NCBI RefSeq assembly: GCF_036985595.1
Contig: NZ_BTPU01000005.1
Coordinates: forward strand, 1 to 64,000
Direction of reading: 5' to 3'
Origin: Vallitalea maricola
GTDB lineage: Bacteria; Bacillota; Clostridia; Lachnospirales; Vallitaleaceae
DNA: 64,000 nt
Both the position numbers and the translations under genes were made by a program. Shown piece by piece: positions 33,726-41,167 of the stretch (position 1 is the stretch's first letter; every line of letters begins with the position of its first letter). A model generated the notes under the pieces. That model saw only the letters and a program-made list of their open reading frames with translations. It had not been told where the DNA came from and ran no database searches.

Positions 33726-35360
33726 ATGATAAGAAATGTTTTTAATAAGATTATTGGAGTTATATTAATTATGGGTATAATTACTGGGGCAGTGGTATTG
33801 GTTATTAATGGTTTTGGTAATGATACTAGTGCTGTTAGAAATAGTATAAAAGAGAATAATGAATCAAATAATAAGTTATCAATTATAACTAATACAGTTA
33901 AAAAGGAGTTAAGTGAAACATCCTTAAAATTAGATTTGGATTTAGATGATGATGATAATATTGATTATATTCTTATGTTTGAAAGTGGTAGTGGAGATGA
34001 GATAGAACCTACTGTTTCTAGTGAAAAGTGTATGGAACATAAGTATATGAATGAGTATGAATATGAAGTAGACTTATCCAGTGATTATGGTAAGGTATTA
34101 TTGACTTTTCATGAAGTATTTGATAGTGGGATGATATATTATATTGAATATATTCCTAACAATAGTTCAAGTAAAGCATTATCTTTAAGTGTAGAAGCAG
34201 GTAAGGGAGATGGTTATAATATTTTAGAAGGATATTATAAAGATAAAACATTAATATTTAATGATAAAGATGTAATTTCAAGTACAGTTCTTCCAAATAT
34301 AATTAATTTTATTGATGGGGATAACAATCATATTAAACTTGGAAGAGTATTTCATGAGAAAGAGATAGGAAGAAGTGTAAAAACTGTTAGTGAAATAGAA
34401 CAAAATATCAATATGGTTATTGATGATAAAACAACCTATAAATATAAATTACCTGTTAAAAAAGGTTATTCAACAAAAGTAGAAGGAGTTCTATCATTAA
34501 AGAATCTAATTAATGATAAGAAGGTCAAATTTAACATTGATACTTTGACGGCATTGGATCTAGCTAATATAAAATATGTATGGGCTGATGGTGTATATTA
34601 TGATAATCCTAGTACTTATAGACCTTCTGCTAAAAATGATTTTTATAGAACACCTTGTGCAACACATATGAGAGCTTGTTATTGGGTATTGGATCAAGGC
34701 AGTATCTTTACAACTTATGGTATAAGTCTAATGTATAGTTATGCTAAGTTATATATTGATAAAAATTACATTCCTACTGAACCAAGGTCCAATTGGATAT
34801 ATGATGAATATGGCATAAAAGAAAATTTTTATGATACTAGATTTAATACAGATACTGTAAGTAGTTTTTTACATATGCAGGAAGTGTATCCTGATGAAAA
34901 AATCAAGGAAGTATTAGATAATTACTTTAAGTTTTTTACTGATTTTGTTGATGATAATAGTTTTTATGTTGATGGAAATATTTTTGTAGCTGACTATATG
35001 GATTATAATGGTAACGATAAGATGCCTCATTGTTCGTTGAACCACATGCTTTCAGAAATGACAGTATTGTATAGATATCACTTATTATATGAGGACAAAG
35101 AAATGTTTGATTTGGCAGAGAAATTCTTGCATAGTATATTGAATACGAAAGATGGTTGGATTAAGAATAATGGAGATTTATATTATTGTATTACAGAAGA
35201 GGGTAAGTATAAGAGAGATGATTATCCCTTAGTCACATATAATGATCTTAAAAGGGCAGAATACTATCTGAAAAAGATATATGGAGAAGCGCCGCAGGAA
35301 TACCAAGATATATTGGATTCAAAAGAAAAGTGGGCTAAGGAAAAAGGGTATTTAAAATAA
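33726..35360 (+). CDS. Exported protein of unknown function with helical C-terminal domain
   Basis: A 544-residue protein; the ATG at 33726 follows GAGGGAGAG. One N-terminal hydrophobic helix (about 8-26) suggests export with membrane anchoring. Residues 30-250 are acidic and beta-rich, including a run 'DLDLDDDDNIDYI' that could bind calcium. From about 285 the sequence is rich in Trp, Tyr and His with helix repeats ('ATHMRACYWVLDQGS', 'NHMLSEMTVLYRYHLLYEDKEMFDLAEKFLHSIL'), which reads like an alpha/alpha toroid as in glycan lyases, epimerases or glycosidases. I do not recognise a specific family. It stands alone between a MATE exporter and the LarC1 cluster. Confidence 0.7.
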   Translation: MIRNVFNKIIGVILIMGIITGAVVLVINGFGNDTSAVRNSIKENNESNNKLSIITNTVKKELSETSLKLDLDLDDDDNIDYILMFESGSGDEIEPTVSSEKCMEHKYMNEYEYEVDLSSDYGKVLLTFHEVFDSGMIYYIEYIPNNSSSKALSLSVEAGKGDGYNILEGYYKDKTLIFNDKDVISSTVLPNIINFIDGDNNHIKLGRVFHEKEIGRSVKTVSEIEQNINMVIDDKTTYKYKLPVKKGYSTKVEGVLSLKNLINDKKVKFNIDTLTALDLANIKYVWADGVYYDNPSTYRPSAKNDFYRTPCATHMRACYWVLDQGSIFTTYGISLMYSYAKLYIDKNYIPTEPRSNWIYDEYGIKENFYDTRFNTDTVSSFLHMQEVYPDEKIKEVLDNYFKFFTDFVDDNSFYVDGNIFVADYMDYNGNDKMPHCSLNHMLSEMTVLYRYHLLYEDKEMFDLAEKFLHSILNTKDGWIKNNGDLYYCITEEGKYKRDDYPLVTYNDLKRAEYYLKKIYGEAPQEYQDILDSKEKWAKEKGYLK

Positions 35361-35391
35361 AATATACAAAAAATAATTTCTAGTAATATTA

Positions 35392-35437
35392 TTTAACCAT
35401 TTTACTTATAATGTATTATAGTAAAATGGTTAAATTT
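35392..35437 (+). terminator. Terminator after the 544-residue exported protein
   Basis: A 15-bp stem (TTTAACCATTTTACT at 35392-35406 with its complement at 35420-35434), a short AT-rich loop and a TTT tail. Confidence 0.85.
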
Positions 35438-35488
35438 ATGTTAGAAAAGGTTGACTAAATTAGTATCATATGATAAAGTATAGTTGTT

Positions 35489-35500
35489 CCAAACGTTTGG
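35489..35500. promoter_or_regulatory. Palindrome upstream of larC1-like gene
   Basis: The perfect 12-bp palindrome CCAAACGTTTGG lies 30 bp ahead of the start. It is unusual in this AT-rich background and may be an operator; no regulator is identified. Confidence 0.35.
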
Positions 35501-35529
35501 TACAAATTTGGACAGCGGAGGTGATAGAC

Positions 35530-36261
35530 ATGAACAAAATACTTTATTTTGATTGTTTAGGTGGTCTTAGCGGCGATATGACCTTAGGAGCACTTGTTGA
35601 TTTGGGTGTTGATAAAGACATTCTAATTGGAGAATTGAATAAACTTGGTGTTGAGGGATTCAGCCTTGATATTAATAAAAAAAGAAAAGATGGAATTAGT
35701 GCGACAGATGTTTATGTACATATTGATGAAAATTTAGTCTATCCAAAAAGGAATTTAAATGATATTATTAATATTATAAATGATAGTTCAATTAGTGTAA
35801 GAGCGAAAGAAATCAGTAAGTCAATATTTATCTTAGTTGCTGAGAGTGAAGCAAAGGTTCATGGGCAGCCTATAGAAGATATTTTCTTCCATGAAATAGG
35901 TGCATTGGATTCTATTGTAGATATTATTGGAGCTTCAATTTGTATTGATTTACTTGATATTGATAAAATATATGCATCTTCTATTCATTTAGGTACTGGA
36001 TTCATAAAATGTGCAAATGGTATTATACCAATACCTGCTCCAGCTACCATGGAAGTTTTGAGAGATGTGCCGGTGTATCAGACTAATATCAAAACTGAAT
36101 TAGTAACACCAACTGGTGCTGCTATCATTAAAACCATAGCAGAAGATTTCATTTCAATGCCTAAAATGACCATCAGAAAGATTGGTTATGGTTCGGGTAA
36201 AAAGAAATTACCTATAAAGAATTTATTAAGAGTCTTAATAGGAGAAGAGGTGGTTAATTGA
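35530..36261 (+). CDS. LarC N-terminal-domain protein (LarC1-like), lacking LarC2
   Basis: A 243-residue protein matching the N-terminal part of LarC, the CTP-dependent nickel insertase for the nickel-pincer cofactor of lactate racemase. Motifs seen: 'FDCLGGLSGDMTLGALVDLG' (about 6-25), 'HGQPIEDIFFHEIGALDSIVDIIG' and 'ELVTPTGAAIIKTIAEDF'. The ATG at 35530 follows GGAGGTGAT. Full LarC has a second domain (LarC2) that binds nickel and CTP; here the chain stops after LarC1, and the following overlapping gene is DUF3842, not LarC2. In some lactobacilli LarC1/LarC2 are joined by frameshifting; I see no LarC2 in any frame downstream. larA, larB and larE are also absent from the window. Confidence 0.8.
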   Translation: MNKILYFDCLGGLSGDMTLGALVDLGVDKDILIGELNKLGVEGFSLDINKKRKDGISATDVYVHIDENLVYPKRNLNDIINIINDSSISVRAKEISKSIFILVAESEAKVHGQPIEDIFFHEIGALDSIVDIIGASICIDLLDIDKIYASSIHLGTGFIKCANGIIPIPAPATMEVLRDVPVYQTNIKTELVTPTGAAIIKTIAEDFISMPKMTIRKIGYGSGKKKLPIKNLLRVLIGEEVVN

Positions 36262-36665
36262 AGATAGCTGTAGTTGATGGACAGGGCGGCGGCATTGGGA
36301 AAATTATTATTGATAAGTTAAAAAATAATATTGATGAAACTCATGAATTAATTGCACTTGGAACGAATTCAACTGCAACTACTGGTATGATAAAAGCTGG
36401 AGCGAACTCCGGTGCTACTGGTGAAAATGCTATAAAAGTAATGAGTAAAAGAGTTGATATTATTTTAGGTCCACTTGCAATCATGGTGCCTGACGCTATG
36501 ATGGGTGAAATAACAACTGAAATTGCCTTATCAATTTCATCCAGTGACGCAAAAAAAATACTTTTACCCTTCAATAAGTGCAATATGGTTATTGCAGGAG
36601 TACAAGGTAAAAAATTAAATAAACTCATTGAAGAATTAGTGCAAGAAGTACTAAGATATATATAA
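36258..36665 (+). CDS. DUF3842 family protein
   Basis: A 135-residue protein starting at TTG 36258, overlapping the previous stop by 4 nt, with GAGGTGG upstream. It begins with a glycine-rich nucleotide-binding-like loop 'IAVVDGQGGGIGKIIIDKL', followed by 'ALGTNSTATTGMIKAGANSGATGENAI' and 'IILGPLAIMVPDAMMGEIT', which are the DUF3842 hallmarks. It is probably a small Rossmann-like cytosolic protein. The family is common in Clostridia and often follows LarC-like genes. No function is known to me; the coupling to LarC1 suggests work on the same cofactor or metal. Confidence 0.85.
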   Translation: MKIAVVDGQGGGIGKIIIDKLKNNIDETHELIALGTNSTATTGMIKAGANSGATGENAIKVMSKRVDIILGPLAIMVPDAMMGEITTEIALSISSSDAKKILLPFNKCNMVIAGVQGKKLNKLIEELVQEVLRYI

Positions 36666-36704
36666 ACACCAAGAAGGTTGTTATACTTTTTTGGTGTTTA
36701 TTTT
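36664..36704 (+). terminator. Possible terminator or attenuator after DUF3842
   Basis: AAACACCA (36664-36671) pairs with TGGTGTTT (36692-36699) around a 20-nt loop and is followed by ATTTTTG. The large loop makes it weaker than others; it may only partly separate the ECF gene. Confidence 0.55.
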
Positions 36705-36758
36705 TGTTTAACAGAAAGTAATGATAAATATTACATACAACTTGGAAGGAGAATTTTT

Positions 36759-37277
36759 ATGAAGAGTAAACAATTGGTTTATACAGCATTATTTGCAGCT
36801 TTAGGGGTTATATTACCTCAGATGTTTCATGTTTTTGGGAGTATTTCTGGTAGAGCTTTCTTGCCTATGCACATACCTGTTTTATTAGCAGGATTCGTAT
36901 GTGGACCTATCAGCGGGTTACTTGTTGGATTAACATCTGTACTAGTTAGTCATGTTTTCACAGGAATGCCACCTGTTCCAACTTTATTTTTTATGATTGT
37001 GGAGTTACCTGTATATGGATTGATGGCAGGTCTATTATTTAATAAATTTAGATTGAATATGATGTTATCATTGATTTTAGCAATGGTAGCAGGTAGAATA
37101 GTTGTTGGAATAATGATTATATGTGCAACCAGTTTATTTGGTATAACACTTCCACCATTTATCAATGTAGTTGGGATGACAATAGCTGGGTTGCCAGGTA
37201 TAGCCTTGCAGATAGTTGTTATTCCATCAGTGATGCTTATAATCAGGAAAGTAGGGTACCAACATGCAACAGCTTAA
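36759..37277 (+). CDS. ECF transporter S component
   Basis: A 172-residue membrane protein with about five or six helices, matching substrate-binding S components of energy-coupling factor importers: 'QLVYTALFAALGVILPQMFHVFG' with the AxxxA-type helix for docking to EcfT, 'LPMHIPVLLAGFVCGPISGLLVG' and 'MIVELPVYGLMAGLLFNKF'. The ATG at 36759 follows GGAAGGAGA. No EcfA/EcfT genes are adjacent, so it would share a common module encoded elsewhere. Substrates of such proteins are vitamins or metal ions; next to LarC1-like and DUF3842 genes, nickel or a niacin-type precursor is a plausible guess only. Confidence 0.85.
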   Translation: MKSKQLVYTALFAALGVILPQMFHVFGSISGRAFLPMHIPVLLAGFVCGPISGLLVGLTSVLVSHVFTGMPPVPTLFFMIVELPVYGLMAGLLFNKFRLNMMLSLILAMVAGRIVVGIMIICATSLFGITLPPFINVVGMTIAGLPGIALQIVVIPSVMLIIRKVGYQHATA

Positions 37278-37686
37278 TAGTAATACATTAAATGAAAACA
37301 ATTATACATGTATTGTGAAAAATAATGATGAAGTGGTATTTACTTCAACGGAAAGAGGAGTAAAACCTTTACTAGATTATATTAATGAAAATCATGAATA
37401 TAAGAATATTACGGTTATTGATAGGATTATAGGTAAAGGTGCCATGTGTTTAGCTATAAAAAGTAAAGCTACGAAAGTACTTACACCTATAATCAGCAAA
37501 AAAGCATTAGAATTAGCTAATAAATATAATGTTCATGTAGAATATAAGAAGGTTGTTTCAGGAATAATTAACCGTACAGGTACAGGTCCTTGTCCAATAG
37601 AGAATGCAGTTTCTGATATAGAGGATGTTGAAGAGGCTTATAATATTATTTTGGACACATTGAAGGAACTGGCTAAAAATCAATAA
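37264..37686 (+). CDS. DUF1893 family protein
   Basis: A 140-residue protein overlapping the ECF gene by 14 nt, so translation is coupled. 'NNYTCIVKNNDEVVFTSTERGVKPLLDYI', 'IGKGAMCLAIKSKATKVLTPIISKKALELA' and the C-terminal 'IINRTGTGPCPIENAVSDIEDVEEAYNII' define DUF1893. The GK-A and T-x-x-CPIE elements recall a cytidine-deaminase-like fold, but the zinc motif is incomplete (one Cys in 'GPCPIE', one in 'GAMCLA'). Function is unknown. A terminator follows, closing the four-gene cluster. Confidence 0.85.
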   Translation: MQQLNSNTLNENNYTCIVKNNDEVVFTSTERGVKPLLDYINENHEYKNITVIDRIIGKGAMCLAIKSKATKVLTPIISKKALELANKYNVHVEYKKVVSGIINRTGTGPCPIENAVSDIEDVEEAYNIILDTLKELAKNQ

Positions 37687-37690
37687 ATAT

Positions 37691-37745
37691 AAAGCTTTGC
37701 ATATAAAAACATGTCATAGACCACATTTTATGCAAAGCTTTTTAT
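37691..37745 (+). terminator. Terminator of the LarC1-DUF1893 cluster
   Basis: AAAGCTTTGCATA (37691-37703) pairs with TATGCAAAGCTTT (to 37741), with a 25-nt loop, then TTTATA. Confidence 0.7.
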
Positions 37746-37807
37746 ATCTTATAGGAAAGTTCCTTAGGACGACAGGGCATAGTCTTTTTTCTTATAGAAT
37801 AATGGAT

Positions 37808-38068
37808 TCATTTATTATTATTATAATCTGATCTCGCAGCATAAAAACAATCAATATTTTTAAGGGGTATTTTAACAGGTTCAAACTCTTTTCCAGTATA
37901 CATTACACCAGTAATATAATCTTTTTTACATTCTTTTAGACGAAACATATGAGTAAACCCCATCTTTGATTTTATCATAACCATTTTATCCTGGTAATTT
38001 TTTAAATTCATTTTATCTCTGATTTTCTTAAAAGGCATTTCGTTATAGTATATATCTTTATTATCCAT
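37808..38068 (-). CDS. Small basic protein, unknown
   Basis: An 86-residue protein; the ATG follows GGAGGATAT on the minus strand, a good ribosome binding site. It is rich in Lys, Met and Tyr with one Cys near 47 and one near 73, and has no signal peptide or membrane helix. 'MVMIKSKMGFTHMFRLKECKKDYITGVMYTGKEFEPVKIPLKNI' looks like a small beta-barrel (SH3-like or Hfq-like). No family recognised. It is isolated and convergent with the DUF1893 operon. Confidence 0.65.
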   Translation of the reverse strand: MDNKDIYYNEMPFKKIRDKMNLKNYQDKMVMIKSKMGFTHMFRLKECKKDYITGVMYTGKEFEPVKIPLKNIDCFYAARSDYNNNK

Positions 38069-38341
38069 ATATCCTCCATAGAATTCTACTCATAACTAAT
38101 ATATGAGTAGAAAGTGAGATAGTATACGTATTGTTTCGATGGATGTAAAAAATTTACTTGTTTAAAAGATAAAATAATTATATAATTTAAATTAAGGACT
38201 ATTATGTAATTTGTTGTGAGTTTGATGAATTTTATGATAGTTTTTATTATATCGATATAAAAGACTGACTTGTATTTACTATAATTTATGACATCAATAG
38301 AGTATTACGTAAAGATAATATATTCTTTAGGAGGTTCTATT

Positions 38342-39394
38342 ATGGAAGGTTATACAAGGGAAGTTAAAAATCAAATCAATAGTCTAGTAGATCAAGATGG
38401 AAAATTTCAATTTGGAACATATAATAAACCAGTCAAAAAATTAAATATGTTAGATGCTAAGAAACCATTAGGATTTCCATTTGGTAAGCACTTCAAAAAT
38501 CTAAAATTAAAGGAATGGGAAGCATTTCAAGCAGGTAATCAGGATGTTTTTATGCTTGGAGCAGTTTATAATACTAAAACTTCTGCCCTTAATCAATTAT
38601 CTATCTATGATAAAAGAAATAATAAACTCTATAATTATAGAAAATACTGTATCCCATGGAAACAAATATTAAGTACAAGCATGTATCAAAGTGAAAGTAA
38701 ATATATATCAAAAGATTTCATGATGATAATATATAACAATCTTGAAGAAGGTAAAATCAACATAATTGTTAAAATAAGAAGTAAAAATGATTTGCCAAAT
38801 ATAAAATTGGAAATCACTGCTTTTCACTTAACAGAACCAATCGTTATCTGTCAACCTTTTGATACTAATAGAGGGCTATATTCTCATAAAGCATTAATGA
38901 ATATGGAAGGAATTCTCTATCTTGGCAAAGAGAAAATTGTTTTTGATAAGAATACAGCTTTTACTATCATTGATGATCATAAAGGATATTATCCAAGTAA
39001 TGTAAAATATGACTGGGTTACAGGATGTATCAATAATAAAGATACGGGACTTATAGGGTTTAATCTGACAGATAATCAAATCAAAGACCATGAAAAATAT
39101 AATGAGAATTGTTTATGGATGAATGGTAATATGCAGGTACTGCCACCAATCAAATTCAAAAGGTCAGTTAAAGATGATAAAGAAGTGTGGAAAATAAAAG
39201 ATGAGTATGGTATGGTAAATATATTATTTTATCCATTGGCTAAGCTTAAGCTGAAATTTAATTATGGCATCATTTATTCAGATTATGAAGGTCCTATGGG
39301 AACATTTAGAGGATATATCAAGGATAAAAATGATAATAAAATCATGCTTGATAAGTTTTTTGGTATGGGTGAAAAGAAAAGATATAGGATTTAA
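38342..39394 (+). CDS. DUF2804 family protein
   Basis: A 350-residue cytosolic protein. The ATG at 38342 follows TAGGAGG. DUF2804 features include the N-terminal 'GTYNKPVKKLNMLDA', 'LKLKEWEAFQAGNQDVFMLGAVYNT' and the C-terminal 'YGIIYSDYEGPMGTFRGYIKDKNDNKIMLDKFFGMGEKKRYR'. It appears beta-rich, similar to lipocalin-like or hydroxyneurosporene-synthase-like folds. The family's role is unknown. No signal peptide or neighbours of clear function; monocistronic, with a terminator downstream. Confidence 0.87.
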   Translation: MEGYTREVKNQINSLVDQDGKFQFGTYNKPVKKLNMLDAKKPLGFPFGKHFKNLKLKEWEAFQAGNQDVFMLGAVYNTKTSALNQLSIYDKRNNKLYNYRKYCIPWKQILSTSMYQSESKYISKDFMMIIYNNLEEGKINIIVKIRSKNDLPNIKLEITAFHLTEPIVICQPFDTNRGLYSHKALMNMEGILYLGKEKIVFDKNTAFTIIDDHKGYYPSNVKYDWVTGCINNKDTGLIGFNLTDNQIKDHEKYNENCLWMNGNMQVLPPIKFKRSVKDDKEVWKIKDEYGMVNILFYPLAKLKLKFNYGIIYSDYEGPMGTFRGYIKDKNDNKIMLDKFFGMGEKKRYRI

Positions 39395-39476
39395 ATGAGG
39401 TTAGGAACATTTTTGTTAGTATATATAATCTTAAGAAGTATTGCATAAAAAATGTTATAGATATTTAAGCAATAAT

Positions 39477-39501
39477 AAAAAGGCTAGTTAATAGCCTTTT
39501 T
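39477..39501. terminator. Terminator between convergent DUF2804 and DUF2325 genes
   Basis: AAAAAGGCTA (39477-39486) pairs with TAGCCTTTTT (39492-39501) around a 5-nt loop. The A-run and T-run let it work in both directions. Confidence 0.88.
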
Positions 39502-39515
39502 ATTATTAGAAACTA

Positions 39516-39803
39516 TTAAATTACAGATTCTAAGTTTTTTATAGAATTATGTAGGGCATCAATACTACTGGAATGACATCTTAGAATTGGAATATTTTTC
39601 TTTTTTGCTTCCTTATTAGCAATTTTAACCATTTTATGTGAAACTGTACTAGTAAATATAAGTAAAGCGTCGGGAGTTCCAATACTCTTACTTAATCCAC
39701 CTGACATTTGGGTAAATACTTTTAACTTGTGTCCAGCTTTCTTACAGACTGTTTTATATTCTCTATGCATACGGTCATGGCCGCCAATTAATACTATACT
39801 CAT
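39516..39803 (-). CDS. DUF2325 family protein, Fur-regulated
   Basis: A 95-residue protein; the ATG at 39803 follows AGGTG, better placed than the GTG at 39812. 'MSIVLIGGHDRMHREYKTVCKKAGHKLKVF' starts a small Rossmann-like fold with the DUF2325 'GGHD' motif; 'PDALLIFTSTVSHKMVKIANKEAKKKNIPILRCHSSSI' completes it, with Cys and His residues that could bind a metal. Two Cys and several His are conserved in the family as I recall. A consensus promoter overlapped by a Fur box lies directly upstream, so expression should rise under iron limitation. Function unknown. Confidence 0.85.
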   Translation of the reverse strand: MSIVLIGGHDRMHREYKTVCKKAGHKLKVFTQMSGGLSKSIGTPDALLIFTSTVSHKMVKIANKEAKKKNIPILRCHSSSIDALHNSIKNLESVI

Positions 39804-39833
39804 AATAATCACCTTTTTAACTTATTTTCTTAT

Positions 39834-39866
39834 ATTATACTAGAAATGATAATGATTGTCAATATC
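39834..39866 (-). promoter_or_regulatory. Promoter with overlapping Fur box
   Basis: On the minus strand: TTGACA (39862-39857), a 17-bp spacer and TATAAT (39839-39834), both perfect. GATAATGATTGTCAATATC at 39848-39866 matches the 19-bp Fur consensus at 16 positions and covers the -35 element and spacer. Repression by Fur in iron-replete cells is expected. Confidence 0.85.
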
Positions 39867-39914
39867 AGTTTTAGGAATATTTAGTTTTTACCTAAATTTA
39901 TATATAGCCATAAG

Positions 39915-39951
39915 AAAATCCCTCTCGATTTTCGATTTCAAGAGGGATTTT
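39915..39951 (-). terminator. Terminator of the nfn/alcohol dehydrogenase genes
   Basis: AAAATCCCTCT (39915-39925) pairs with AGAGGGATTTT (39941-39951); the minus-strand transcript ends in GATTTTCTTAT. Confidence 0.85.
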
Positions 39952-39992
39952 ACATTATATAATATAAGGTTGTAAGCTAGTTAATAAATTGA

Positions 39993-41150
39993 TTAAATGT
40001 TTTTAGCAGTTGTACCATAGAATGCTGCTTTATATATTTCTTTTACATCTTCTGCACTAGATTGTCTTGGGTTAGTAAGGGTACATGGGTCAGCAAAAGC
40101 GTTTTTACTCATTCTATCTAAAACTTCATTGAATTTTTCTTCTGTCATTTCAACTTCTGTAACTTCTTTTAGAGTAGTTGGGATACCAACTTTTTTGTTT
40201 AATTCTTTTAATTCAGATACTAAATCATTAATTTCAAGTTGCTTTTCAATCTCAGCAAATTTGTCTGTAGCTTTCATATTGTATTCTACGATATATGGTA
40301 ATAAGATAGCATTAGCTAAACCATGAGTAATACCAAGTTCTCCACCAATTTTGTGAGCTAAACTATGAACAAGTCCAAGTGAGGCGTTTGTAAATGCCAT
40401 ACCAGCTAGAGTAGAAGCATTATGCATATCTTCTCTTGCTTTCATGTTACTACCTTCAGCATAAGCTACTGGAATTTGTTTGAATACTAATTTGATTGCT
40501 TCCATAGCAAGTGGATCTGTATAGCTAGTTGCAGATGTTGAAACATAAGCTTCAATTGCATGGGTCATCACATCCATACCTGTATTAGCTGTAATATGAG
40601 CAGGCATTTTTGCAGGAAGTGCTGCATCTAATAATGCAATATCAGGTGTTATTTCATAAGATACTAATGGATATTTAATATGATTTTCTGTATCTGTGAT
40701 TACTGAGAAAGCAGTAATTTCTGAAGCAGTACCACTTGTTGAAGGAATAGCTATAAATTTAGCTTGTGTTCTAAGTCTTGGGAATTTACCTGCAACTAAG
40801 TCTTCAAATTTTGTTTCTGGATACTCATAGTAAACCCACATAATCTTAGCAGCGTCAAGAGCAGAACCACCACCGATTGCAATAATCCAATCTGGCTTGA
40901 ATTCAGCCATTTCTTTTCCGCCTCTAATTACTGTATCAATAGATGGATTAGGTTCAACACCATCAACTATAGATACTTCCATACCAGCTTTTTCTAATTG
41001 CTTTTTAGCTTCATCTAAGAAACCAAATCTTTTCATTGAACTACCACCTGTAACAAGTGTAGCTTTTTTACCTTCTAAAGTTGATAAATATTCTAATGCA
41101 CCTTCTCCGAATACGATATCTTTTGGAACTCTGAACCATTGTAAACTCAT
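39993..41150 (-). CDS. Iron-containing alcohol dehydrogenase
   Basis: A 385-residue group III alcohol dehydrogenase, reducing aldehydes to alcohols (or the reverse) with NAD(P)H. Motifs: 'AIGGGSALDAAKIMW' for the nucleotide, 'GMDVMTHAIEAYVS' with Asp193 and His197, and 'LVHSLAHKIGGELGITHGLANAILLP' with His262/266 and His276 as metal ligands. It is close to the reductase half of AdhE and to clostridial butanol or propanediol dehydrogenases. GGAGG precedes the ATG. It lies 17 bp after nfnB in the same direction, implying co-expression with a transhydrogenase that supplies NADPH. Exact substrate unknown. Confidence 0.94.
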   Translation of the reverse strand: MSLQWFRVPKDIVFGEGALEYLSTLEGKKATLVTGGSSMKRFGFLDEAKKQLEKAGMEVSIVDGVEPNPSIDTVIRGGKEMAEFKPDWIIAIGGGSALDAAKIMWVYYEYPETKFEDLVAGKFPRLRTQAKFIAIPSTSGTASEITAFSVITDTENHIKYPLVSYEITPDIALLDAALPAKMPAHITANTGMDVMTHAIEAYVSTSATSYTDPLAMEAIKLVFKQIPVAYAEGSNMKAREDMHNASTLAGMAFTNASLGLVHSLAHKIGGELGITHGLANAILLPYIVEYNMKATDKFAEIEKQLEINDLVSELKELNKKVGIPTTLKEVTEVEMTEEKFNEVLDRMSKNAFADPCTLTNPRQSSAEDVKEIYKAAFYGTTAKNI

Positions 41151-41167
41151 TATAATTTCCTCCTTAT

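Noticed and set aside
36240..36665. Programmed frameshift joining LarC1 to LarC2
   Set aside because: The downstream sequence encodes DUF3842, not LarC2, in the overlapping frame; no LarC2-like segment was found in other frames.
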